Assembly (NCBI GenBank): GCA_022772085.1
Contig: JALFBN010000007.1
Location: 186,001-250,000, forward strand
DNA: 64,000 nt
Reading direction: 5' to 3'
Source of the DNA: Porphyromonas sp.
Lineage (GTDB): Bacteria > Bacteroidota > Bacteroidia > Bacteroidales > Porphyromonadaceae
The position numbers were made by a program, and so were the translations under genes. The notes under the pieces are model-generated. The model was not told the origin of the DNA and searched no databases. It worked only from the letters and a program-made list of their open reading frames with translations. Position 1 is the first letter of the stretch, and each line of letters starts with the position of its first letter. Of this stretch, positions 52,848 through 61,443 are shown piece after piece.

Positions 52848-54893
52848 ATGAAAGTAAAAATGTTACTTCTCGTACCCTCCATCGTGGGCACAATGCTCAC
52901 GGGATGTAGTGGGGGCAATGGCTCGAAGTCGAGTCAAGACTCTGTCCCCGCTATCGATATGACCGCTCTTGATACAACGGTCAATCCCGCAGAAGACTTC
53001 TATCTTTTTGTGAATGGAGGGTGGATGAAAAACAATCCGCTCCCTGCAACGCACAGCCGTTTTGGCTCTTTCGATGTGCTCCGCGAGCGCTCTATTGAGC
53101 AAATCCGTGACATCGTGGAAGAGCTTGCCGGCAAAGAACAAAAAGAGGGTACGAATGAATATCGTGTAGCTGTACTTTACAAGCAGGCTATGGATAGCAC
53201 TACACGTAACGAGTTAGGTGCTACCCCCATCAAAAAGGATCTCGCAGAGATTGAAGCGATCACCTCTATGGCTGAGTTACCCAAGATCTTCGGTAAGTGG
53301 GACGCTGAGGGTCGCTCTTCGCTCTTCGGTAGCTATGTAGCTGCTGATGATATGAATAGTACCATCAACATTATGCACCTTGTACAGCCCTCTTTGGCTT
53401 TGGGTAATAGAGAGTACTACCTATCGGCAGAAAATGCAGAGATCATCGAGGCATACAATAAGTACATTAACAAGGTACTGCTGCTTGCCGGATATAGCCA
53501 GAGCGATGCTGATCGTATCACCAAGAATAATATCAAGATCTCTCGGGAACTGGCACAAATGAGCTACTCCCAAGAGGAACTTCGTGATAGTCGTGCCAAC
53601 TACCACTTCATCGCAGTGAAGGACTTTGTTGCTTCGCATAAGGGCTTCGACTGGAATGTCTACCTCGCGGAACGCAACCTCTCAAAGCTCGATAAATGGA
53701 ACGTTAGCCAGCTGAACTATTTCGATAAGTTCGACAAATGGTTTCCCACGGCTGACCTGAGAGAACTCAAGGATTATCTCATTGCGTCCGAAGTAGACGG
53801 CTCTGCAAGTTATTTGAGTGATGACTTCTCTCTCGCCTCCTTTGAGTTTTATGGCAAGACGTTGAGCGGTAGCAAGGAGCAACATCCTCGCTGGCGTCGT
53901 TCGGTTAATTTGGTCAATGGCGTATTGGGCGAAGCTCTTGGTGAAGTTTATGTAAAGCGTCACTTCTCGCCCGAGTCAAAGGAAAAAATGGCTCAGTTGA
54001 TCAAAAACCTCCAAATTGCTTTGGGTGAACGTATTGCAAGCCTCGATTGGATGAGTGATGCTACAAAGGCTAAGGCGCAGGAAAAACTCAATGCCTTTAC
54101 CGTAAAGATCGGCTACCCCGATAAATGGCGTGACTATTCCAAGCTCGCGATCAGTGCCGATAAGAGTTACTACGAAAACCTCAAAGAGGTAACTCGTTTT
54201 GAGCAAGACTTCAATATGAGTGAGCTTGGCAAACCTGTCGATCGTGACCGCTGGTTGATGAATCCTCAGGATGTAAATGCTTACTATATGCCTACGACCA
54301 ACGAAATCTGCTTCCCTGCAGGCATCCTCCAACCCCCATTCTTCAATCCTACGGCAGATGATGCTGTGAACTATGGTGCCATTGGTGTGGTGATTGGTCA
54401 CGAGATGACACACGGATTTGATGACCAAGGCCGTAACTATGACAAAGACGGTAATATGAACGATTGGTGGACGGCTGAGGATGCTTCCAAGTTCCAAGCT
54501 GCAACTTCCAAACTCGTAAATCAATTCAATGCTCTTCCTATTGCAGGTAATGTAAAGGCTAATGGAGCTTTGACGTTGGGCGAAAATATCGCCGATCAAG
54601 GTGGTCTTATCGTGGCTCACCTCGCACTTCAGAAGGCTCTACAAGGCAAGGAAATGCCCCTTATCGATGGCTTTACGCCCGACCAACGCTTCTTCATTGG
54701 GTATGCACGTGTATGGGGACAAAACATTACTGAGCAGGAGATGCTTCGTCTTACCAATATCGATCCCCACAGCTTGGGTATGTATCGTGTAAATCAATCA
54801 CTACGTAATATCGAGGCTTTTTTTAAGGCCTTTGGTATCAAAGAGGGTGATAAGATGTATCTCGCACCCGAGGATCGTGTTTTGGTTTGGTAA
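52848..54893 (+). CDS. pepO: M13 (neprilysin-like) metalloendopeptidase
   Basis: A 681-residue secreted lipoprotein zinc peptidase of family M13. Seen: lipobox (TMLTGC); M13 start motif FYLFVNGGWMKNN; NAYYMPTTNEICFPAGILQP, typical of the family; zinc ligands in HEMTHGF (His about 518 and 522, catalytic Glu 519) with the third ligand Glu about 579 in GENIADQGG; and C-terminal NTEQ-like region with GMYRVNQSLRNIEAF. In P. gingivalis the homologue PepO degrades peptides and processes big endothelin-1; a role in peptide feeding is likely here. Downstream is a terminator. Confidence 0.93.
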   Translation: MKVKMLLLVPSIVGTMLTGCSGGNGSKSSQDSVPAIDMTALDTTVNPAEDFYLFVNGGWMKNNPLPATHSRFGSFDVLRERSIEQIRDIVEELAGKEQKEGTNEYRVAVLYKQAMDSTTRNELGATPIKKDLAEIEAITSMAELPKIFGKWDAEGRSSLFGSYVAADDMNSTINIMHLVQPSLALGNREYYLSAENAEIIEAYNKYINKVLLLAGYSQSDADRITKNNIKISRELAQMSYSQEELRDSRANYHFIAVKDFVASHKGFDWNVYLAERNLSKLDKWNVSQLNYFDKFDKWFPTADLRELKDYLIASEVDGSASYLSDDFSLASFEFYGKTLSGSKEQHPRWRRSVNLVNGVLGEALGEVYVKRHFSPESKEKMAQLIKNLQIALGERIASLDWMSDATKAKAQEKLNAFTVKIGYPDKWRDYSKLAISADKSYYENLKEVTRFEQDFNMSELGKPVDRDRWLMNPQDVNAYYMPTTNEICFPAGILQPPFFNPTADDAVNYGAIGVVIGHEMTHGFDDQGRNYDKDGNMNDWWTAEDASKFQAATSKLVNQFNALPIAGNVKANGALTLGENIADQGGLIVAHLALQKALQGKEMPLIDGFTPDQRFFIGYARVWGQNITEQEMLRLTNIDPHSLGMYRVNQSLRNIEAFFKAFGIKEGDKMYLAPEDRVLVW

Positions 54894-54956
54894 TGATCTT
54901 TAGCTTTCCGGGCGTTTGATCCGCAATTTGCGGAGATCCGCCTAGAGCAACTTATC

Positions 54957-55014
54957 GCCTCCAAAGAGGGAGTGTAGGTGTTTGCCTCACTTTCGCTTTG
55001 GAGGCTCTCTTTTT
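54957..55014 (+). terminator. Intrinsic terminator after pepO
   Basis: GCCTCCAAAG (54957-54966) pairs with CTTTGGAGGC (54996-55005), with an inner GAGG/CCTC pairing, followed by TCTCTTTTT. Confidence 0.8.
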
Positions 55015-55031
55015 CTTCTCTGTTGATTTGT

Positions 55032-55039
55032 TACCTTTG
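55032..55039 (+). promoter_or_regulatory. -7 box of the dGTPase promoter
   Basis: TACCTTTG, a perfect TAnnTTTG, ending 8 nt before ATG 55048. The transcript would be leaderless or have only 1-3 leader nt. Confidence 0.55.
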
Positions 55040-55047
55040 TCGATACT

Positions 55048-56385
55048 ATGGCACAAATGAATTGGCAAACACTGTTATCCGACAAACGCTTCGATCGGAA
55101 AGAGTCTATTTCTCCCTCGCTTCGCAAAAGGGGACGCAATGAATTTGAGCGGGATTACGACCGCATGGTTTTTTCTGCGCCCTTTCGACGTTTACAAAAC
55201 AAGGCACAGATATTTCCCTTGCCGGGGAATGTATTTGTACATAATCGCTTGACACACAGTTTAGAGGTGAGTTGTGTTGGTCGCTCTCTTGGCAATATCG
55301 TAGCACATGGGCTCTTGGATCGTTATGAAGATTTACCCTTTGCTGCATCTGATGTAGCAAGCATCGTATCTGCGGCTTGTCTTGCTCATGATATGGGTAA
55401 TCCCCCATTTGGTCATAGTGGTGAGCGTGCTATCTCTGCCTATTTTAGGGAGGGTGCCGGACGCGTCTGGGAGGAGGTTGTTCGCCGAGAAGGGGATCGT
55501 TGGGAAGATTTTATCCAATTTGAAGGGAATGCCAACGCTTTTCGTCTGCTTACGCATCGGTTTGAGGGGAGGCGTCCCGGAGGATTTGCCCTAACATACA
55601 GCACCTTGGCTTCAGTCGTTAAATACCCCTATTCCTCCCTTTCGGCTCATGGAAAGGGTAAATTTGGCTACTTTGCTACTGAAGAAGATACCTTTCACGA
55701 AATTGCATCGCATCTTGGCATTCTCAAACTCCAAGACTCTCCTTCGGTCTATGCACGCTATCCGTTGGTCTTCCTTGTGGAGGCTGCTGATGATATTTGT
55801 TATCAAATCATGGATCTCGAAGATGCTTACAAGCTTCGGATTCTATCTTTCGACGAGGTGGCACACTTCTTTGAATCTATTTTGGATGAAGAGGAAAAAG
55901 TCGAGGTGAGAGAGGTGTTATTCACTATCGAGGACTGCAATGAGCGTGTGGCCTATTTGCGCTCTAAAGTCATCAATCACCTAACAGAGGCTTGTGCTCA
56001 GGCCTTTTTGGATCATGAAAAAGAGATCTCTTGTGGTACGCTTTCGAGTCCCCTTGTGTCATTGATCCCCTCGGCAAAGTCTTATCAAAGCATCAGCCGA
56101 TATGCCTATCAGCACATTTATACCAATCGCGATGTGGTCGATGTCGAGTTGGCCGGTCATCGCATCTTCTCCGAGATCATTGAAAAGATGATGTATGCTC
56201 TCATGCATCCCGACAATGCCTACTCGCATACCTTCCTTAACCGTGTGAGCAGTCAATATAATATCCGTGAGGAGAGTACCTACGGCAAGATCCAATGCAC
56301 ATTGGATTACCTATCGGGTATGACGGATCTCTATGCTCTGGATCTCTATCGCAAGATTACGGGGATGAACTTACCTTTTGCTTAA
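55048..56385 (+). CDS. dGTP triphosphohydrolase family protein
   Basis: A 445-residue HD-domain protein that hydrolyses dGTP or other dNTPs to the nucleoside and tripolyphosphate. Seen: N-terminal SDKRFDRKESISPSLRKRGR; DYDRMVFSAPFRRLQNKAQI; HNRLTHSLEVSCVGRS with a metal-binding His; HD pair in LAHDMGNPPFGHSGERAI (His about 114, Asp 115); and FEGNANAFRLLTH. The pattern is that of the dgt type (long, single-subunit), including EAADDICYQIMDLEDA. Dgt in E. coli also lowers dGTP during phage infection. Near-leaderless transcript predicted. Confidence 0.92.
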   Translation: MAQMNWQTLLSDKRFDRKESISPSLRKRGRNEFERDYDRMVFSAPFRRLQNKAQIFPLPGNVFVHNRLTHSLEVSCVGRSLGNIVAHGLLDRYEDLPFAASDVASIVSAACLAHDMGNPPFGHSGERAISAYFREGAGRVWEEVVRREGDRWEDFIQFEGNANAFRLLTHRFEGRRPGGFALTYSTLASVVKYPYSSLSAHGKGKFGYFATEEDTFHEIASHLGILKLQDSPSVYARYPLVFLVEAADDICYQIMDLEDAYKLRILSFDEVAHFFESILDEEEKVEVREVLFTIEDCNERVAYLRSKVINHLTEACAQAFLDHEKEISCGTLSSPLVSLIPSAKSYQSISRYAYQHIYTNRDVVDVELAGHRIFSEIIEKMMYALMHPDNAYSHTFLNRVSSQYNIREESTYGKIQCTLDYLSGMTDLYALDLYRKITGMNLPFA

Positions 56386-56622
56386 GAGTACTCCAATCGG
56401 ATTTTCTAATTGTCTGACTCTTGCCCCTCTAAAATTCTGAACTTGTGGGTAGGCGTTTTTATTTCTTGGAGTTGACTCCTGAGCCTCAAGGATCCTAGGG
56501 CGAGGAAAGTAACCGTCCTGATACGGGAAAATGTATTAACTTATTTATTGTCAGTGTTTTGTAAAATCGGGTTCACAGGGAAAAGTCTGCAATCAAAACA
56601 TTAAGTTATCAACAATTAAGGC
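56386..56622. other. Intergenic region before the IS relic
   Basis: No gene seen. It contains TTGCCCCTCTAAAATTCTGAAC (about 56424-56444), a diverged member of the dispersed repeat family. Confidence 0.35.
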
Positions 56623-57800
56623 GTATAGGTCAAAAAGGTTGGTAGGGCATATAGTTTTACCTGTATTTATCGTACCTTCAGGCATTTGAAAAGCATCAAA
56701 ATGAATAGAAAAAATGTCCGAAGTGTGGGGGTGAAGAGGTGATAAACTATGGTGTTAGAGGAAAGCACCAAAGGTACTTTTGTAAGGGTTGTGCTTTTGC
56801 CTTTGTTGGCAAGAATCGGGTCTGCGAGACTCAAGTATGGGATCTTTATCAATCAGGCTTAACCCATAGCTAAATTGCAAGAAAGTTATCTGTCAGCATC
56901 AGCACAATCAAACGACTATTACTCAAAGTCAAGATAGACTATTCACCCCCCCCCTCTGTTAAGTGGAGGAGTTGTGCACATAGATGCGACCCACTGGGGG
57001 AGTAATAAAGGGCTAATAGTAGCACCTGATGCATCAGAGAAGTGTGTGCTTTACCATCAAATGGATTAGTCATGAGAAGCGAATAGACTACGTTAATGCT
57101 TTAGATGCTATCACTTCAATGGATTACACCATAAAAGCTCTTGTATTAGATGGCGGAGTCGGTTTTTTCATTGGCTCTCAGCAATATCCTGTACAGAAGT
57201 GTCAGTATCACTACATTGCAATTATTCGGAGAAAGCTAACAATGAATCCCAAAATAGACGCCTCTAAAGAACTCCTTAAAATAGCTCTAGGCATTACCAA
57301 ACAAGAGAAAGAGGTGTTTGTCAAAGAGTTCTCTGAGTGGCAGAAGAGATGGGATTCATTTCTCAAAGAAAGAACGATACAAGAAGAGAGCGGACGATGG
57401 CAGTACACCCATAGGGCTTTTAGATCGGCTGCCTTTACAACGCAAGAACTTATCCCGTACCTATTCACCCACCAAGAACACTCGTACCTCAATATCTCAA
57501 ATACGAATAATGCTCTCGAAGGACTTTTACGGCATTAAAGACAGCTCTGAGAAATCATAATGGGATGTCTCAAGCGAATAAAGAACGATTTGTTTGTGGT
57601 TTTTCAAGCATAGGGGATATCGCTTAGAAGAGAAAATAAAGGGGAATAGCACAATGCTACTCCCCTAATCTTGTCTTCTAATCAGACTCCATTAGCCCTA
57701 TCCCTCACGAATTGCACCCCCGCAGAGCTAGCTGTGTTTCGAGCTAACAAGTAAAGGTAGGTAAATACCACAATATCTTACCAACCTTTTTGACCTATAC
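56623..57800 (+). mobile_element. Degenerate insertion sequence (IS256 superfamily, IS1249-like) with 22-bp inverted repeats
   Basis: A 1178-bp element whose left end (56623-56644) and right end (57800-57779, reverse complement) share 22 identical bases beginning GTATAGGTCAAAAAGG. Inside lies a broken transposase. No target-site duplication is visible: the 8 bp on either side differ. Outside the right end, CTATACGCCT (57817-57826) is the reverse complement of 56619-56628, so a little more end-like sequence lies beyond the IR, perhaps from another repeat. Confidence 0.85.
56701..57668 (+). pseudogene. Broken transposase, IS256/Mutator superfamily
   Basis: Coding remnants in successive frames: a zinc ribbon (CPKCGGEEVINYGVRGK, then YFCKGCAFAF), an HTH segment (LTHS-stop-IARKLSVSIS, one in-frame TAA), DDE pieces VHIDATHWGSNKGLIVAP and KALVLDGGVGFF, a Cys-x2-His segment VQKCQYHYIAIIRRKLT, and NTNNALEGLLRH. 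These match transposases of the IS256-related IS1249 group. Disruptions: an A run near 56709-56714, the nonsense codon near 56865, a C9 run (56946-56954), near 57066 and near 57536. Not functional as read; homopolymer errors could explain some breaks but not the nonsense codon. Confidence 0.82.
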
Positions 57801-57848
57801 TACGTGAACAATTCAGCTATACGCCTAAAACTTTTTACCCAACACTTT

Positions 57849-58352
57849 TTATTTCTTCATTGGAGGGACCTTCAGTGCATAGACATATTTCTCATCCCCG
57901 GGGTACTGCCCCAACTCCACTCCTGAGCACTCCAATACGGCAACAATGCGATTATTATTTTTCTTTGTAGTCTCTGCTGCTAAACGTACAGTGCCTCTCA
58001 AAACATTCTCTTTGTCGAAAAATTTCACATCGACAGAAAATTTGCTCACATACCCAAACCATGGACGAACCTCCCCCTGGGGTATAGCAAACATGGGATC
58101 TCGAGAACCTTCACCTCCCATTTCTACGGAAATGGTATTTCCCTCTGCATACTGACTAAACTCATGATAGCCTCGAGAGTTTACATTCCTAATTTGAAGG
58201 CGAATATCTTCTGTCGGAAAGTTTTCTGGAGTGAGATTAAGAATCTTAAACCTGATAGGCCTTGGAGGGGTTGAATTCTCTCGTCTACTGCAAGCAGAAA
58301 TCAGAAGGAAACAGCTGAGGGCAACAATGCTAGAATACAATAACTTCTTCAT
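57849..58352 (-). CDS. Small exported lipoprotein, unknown function
   Basis: A 167-residue lipoprotein (SPII signal SCFLLISAC). The mature part is Arg/Lys-rich and beta rich (IRFKILNLTPENFPTEDIRL, then VKFFDKENVLRGTVRLAAET). I do not recognise a family. It starts 10 nt after the stop of another small lipoprotein (58363-58599) on the same strand, so the two form an operon inside the decay island, and they look intact while all the genes around them are broken. Confidence 0.55.
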   Translation of the reverse strand: MKKLLYSSIVALSCFLLISACSRRENSTPPRPIRFKILNLTPENFPTEDIRLQIRNVNSRGYHEFSQYAEGNTISVEMGGEGSRDPMFAIPQGEVRPWFGYVSKFSVDVKFFDKENVLRGTVRLAAETTKKNNNRIVAVLECSGVELGQYPGDEKYVYALKVPPMKK

Positions 58353-58362
58353 GGCAATATTT

Positions 58363-58599
58363 TTATTTTAGAGGGAAAATATGGGACATTTCAATTCCAT
58401 ACCTAAGTTGAGACGGGTAGAGGGAGCAATAAAGCACCTTAGCATCTTGCACTGCTGCGAGTTCATCAAAATCAGAATTCTTTTTACTTGTATTTTCTTG
58501 AATTATCTTCTCAGCATTCCTACTACAAGAGGGAAAGAGAATCATCAAAGACAAGGAGCTAAGCAAGAGTAGCCCTGAAAATCGAGATATTTTCCCCAC
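58363..58599 (-). CDS. Very small exported lipoprotein, unknown function
   Basis: A 78-residue lipoprotein with an SPII signal (LSLMILFPSC) and a short hydrophilic mature part (RNAEKIIQENTSKKNSDFDE). No family recognised. Tandem with 57849-58352. A -7 box TATATTTG (58634-58627) lies 28 nt upstream of its ATG, but without a well-spaced -33. Confidence 0.5.
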   Translation of the reverse strand: MGKISRFSGLLLLSSLSLMILFPSCSRNAEKIIQENTSKKNSDFDELAAVQDAKVLYCSLYPSQLRYGIEMSHIFPLK

Positions 58600-58805
58600 T
58601 GGACTATTTAGTTATTACTTCTGCCACAAATATAAGGAGATTTCTACACAAAAGAATAGAAACAACTAGAAAAATTCTCCACACTAAGAGGAACAAATAG
58701 CTCATTCTCCTCAGCACAAAACAAGCACAAATTAAACCTAAAGAATTTTTGTTCATCTCTAAGTTGAGCACAAGCGCCTTGTAATACAAGAGAAGAAAGA
58801 AATCG

Positions 58806-60513
58806 ATGGACAGAACCAAAACCTCCCAAAGCCATCTGCGACGCTTTTTCGTTGCACTAATCATCCCCCTACTTCTAGGTCTACAGCTATCTGCCAAGCT
58901 CAGAGTTACACACTCTTGGGCACTGTGCTAGATGCTCAGCAAGAGGCCATCATAGGAGGGAATACCGTACTACTTACGCCAAAAGGCAAGCAGGTGTCGG
59001 GTACAACTACCAATGCACAAGGACAATTTCAGCTACGCAATCTCTCTCTGGTAGCTACACACTACGAGTATCTTATGTAGGCTATAAAGAATACTCAACA
59101 ACCCTCAACAATTTTTCGGGACAAAGCCGCCTGACCCTCATTGCTGGCAGCAACAACACCAACGACCGAGGCTCTGGCGAGCTCGACAACGATAGCGGAG
59201 GAGGATTCCGACGCTGGGGTAGACCCGAGCAAGGAATTGCTTCTACCTCTTCTGTAGCTGGAGATGTGGCTTGGAGCATTCTGCCCAACCTCCAGCTCGA
59301 AGGCAACGGACGCTATAGCTACACAGACCGCACAACCACCAACGAAAAATTCACAGAGCAATTCCGCTCTGGAGCCTCTAGCCTCTTTTCTCAAGAGAGT
59401 CAAGACCTCCGCTCCTTTACCCACAACGTAGGCTCACAAATGCGCCTTACGTATAAGATAGATTCCCTTACTGAGGTAGTTTTCCGCCCCTCCATTTGGT
59501 GGAATAGAACCTACGATTTGGGCTACAATACAACCTCTACGTGGGAAGATCAAGCGCACCCCATCAGTAGAGCTAGCACTCAATACAATACCTCGGGCAA
59601 TACACTTTGGGCAGGAGGAGACTTGGATATTAGTCGTCGCCTAAGTAGCAAAGGGCGTGTTTCGAGTCTAGCCATCAGAGGGGGATACAATGAGAATCAA
59701 AATGAAGGAACCTATCTTGCCTCATTCTCTGGGCAAGGCTCGGGGAGTGGCAACAATCAAAACCGAGATTTATTGCAGCAAGACAATAATTACACCACCT
59801 CTACCACTCTGCGCCTATCGTACGTAGAGCTCCTCACTTCTCAACTCTTTTTGCAAGCATTGGGCGAGTGGCGGCATAATGCTTGCAAGGGCGATCGCCA
59901 AGTATTCTCACCCAACCCGGAGGGGAAGTACACCCTTCTCGACGAAACTTTTACCTCTCAATTCACCAGTAAACTCGATGCCTATAGAGGGGCCCCCAAC
60001 CTACAATTCCGTACAAAAGGCTTTGATATAACGGCAGGGCTGGGGCTTGAGTCTAGCAAAATGACAACCCAATACCTTGGGACTCCGTGGGTCAATCAGC
60101 AACTTTTTGTCGTACCCAATGCTCGTATTAACGTACAGCCTAGCAAGCAAACCATGTGGCGACTAGACTACCGAGGGCGTACCGAGATGCCTAGTGTTGC
60201 CCTAATGATCCCCACCATAGACCCTACCGACTTATTGCGCATTACCGAGGGCAACAACCAACTGAAGCCCTCATTTACCCAGCAAGTGTACTCGTTTTTC
60301 CGCACCTTCGACCCCACTACACGCCTTGCCGTTAATCTATTTATGGATGCCAACTACGTGCTCAATGGGATAGCCTCTGTAGTACGCTACGACAATACTA
60401 CAGGGCAGCAACGCATTGGCTACCGCAATGTAAATGGCAACGCCTCTGTAAGGATGTTTGGGATGAGTTCCATGCCTTTCTTCTCCCCCCCCCTTGCTTA
60501 CCCTCAATTTTGA
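58806..60513 (+). pseudogene. Broken outer-membrane beta-barrel protein (TonB-receptor-like)
   Basis: Frames: 58806 gives a signal-peptide-like start (LRRFFVALIIPLLLGLQLSA). A shifted frame holds a carboxypeptidase-regulatory-like domain (GTVLDAQQEAIIGGNTVLLT, then GTTTNAQGQFQLRNLS), and a further shift leads into RVSYVGYKEYSTTL. The frame from about 59083 to 60513 is a long beta-barrel part (SWEDQAHPISRAST-like, aromatic-ended strands: FRPSIWWNRTYDLGYN). The plug region expected between the regulatory domain and barrel is not found, and the barrel is cut off after about 475 residues by a shift at a C9 run (60485-60493). No active receptor can come from it. Confidence 0.75.
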
Positions 60514-61207
60514 ATTGTATAGCAGAGTTTGGCACAGAAGAGCGTAATAATCCAAGTCAAGCACCCAAAGGAGTAATAGAGGGAAGGCCGCAAATTCCCC
60601 ATAGATAGCGTTATATCTTGAGATCCACAGCATACCTCCGATGTAAAGCATCTGAAAAGTTTGAAAAGCTATCCCTGCAAAAAAAATCCCGAGATGAGAG
60701 CAGGTATAAAACGAACTTTTACATTGGGAAGTGCCATAAATATTGCCACAAAAGTAAAGACGATGAGCACAAAGGGAAGCAAATTGAGGAGAAAGGTGGT
60801 CCACTACCCAAGAATAAGCCCCCTTTTACCTGCGACAAATAGTTTTCTACAAAACCCAACGACTTAGTGATCTCTTCTGATGGGAGGGGAAATAGTCCAA
60901 GAGAAACTTCGATAGCGTGTCTTGTACCCCAAAGCCCTTGGCAATACCTACCAACACAGCGAGCATGGGCACAATAGCAAGCACTGTACTATTAGGTAAG
61001 GGCAGAGGCCTTACTCGTAAGATCGCCCTGCACAAAAAACTTTATGGCCATATAGAGAGACTTGAGTGAATTGATATAGATACGACGGAGTCCGAACACC
61101 TCGTCTGTATCGATATGCCACATATCTCTTGAGACAAACTCTACAAAGTTCATGAGGAGCACTCGGCACACACGGATTCCACTTTTCAACCTACTTTTCT
61201 TTGCCAT
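60504..61207 (-). pseudogene. Broken YihY/BrkB family membrane protein
   Basis: Minus-strand pieces of YihY (UPF0761). N-terminus at 61207 (FVSRDMWHIDTDEVFGLRRI, then FVQGDLTSKASALT); one extra base near 60996 shifts to STVLAIVPMLAVLVGIAKGF; then ENYLSQVKGGLFLG; an internal loss of over 100 residues; then LLPFVLIVFTFVAIFMALPN, a shift at a T8 run near 60687, GIAFQTFQMLYIGGMLWISR with YNAIYGEFAAFPLLLLW; and a last shift to AKLCYTIQN and stop at 60504. Parts and order match the family, and the protein is clearly not functional. Confidence 0.8.
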
Positions 61208-61443
61208 ATCGGGAGTAACTTCTTATATACGCCTCTCAAAGGTAATAATAGCGCAGCAATAGAATGTAGAGACCCTCGCGAGGGGAGGCAATACAGAGAA
61301 AAAGACTCAGAAAAGCGAGAAAGTAAATCTCCATCAACGACAACAACAAGGGCTGAGAGACGACCCAGAGACGCTCTCAGCCCTCGCACTGTTTATCTGT
61401 ACTAGCAAGAGAGGAGAAAAGCCTCTCTCAAGTAAGATTCTTT
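61208..61443. other. Intergenic region after the MACPF-like gene
   Basis: Two hairpins: GGGCTGAGAG/CTCTCAGCCC (61351-61384) and AAGAGAGG/CCTCTCTC-type (about 61409-61430). Neither has a good T-run on the minus strand, but either could end the MACPF transcript. No gene. Confidence 0.45.

Noticed and set aside
53976..54620. 214-codon open frame on the minus strand
   Set aside because: Antisense to pepO, no recognisable domain, no promoter box or neighbour on that strand.
58604..58897. 97-codon hydrophobic frame on the minus strand
   Set aside because: Overlaps the start of the receptor pseudogene and the upstream region of the small lipoproteins; no start signal or family. Probably a shadow.
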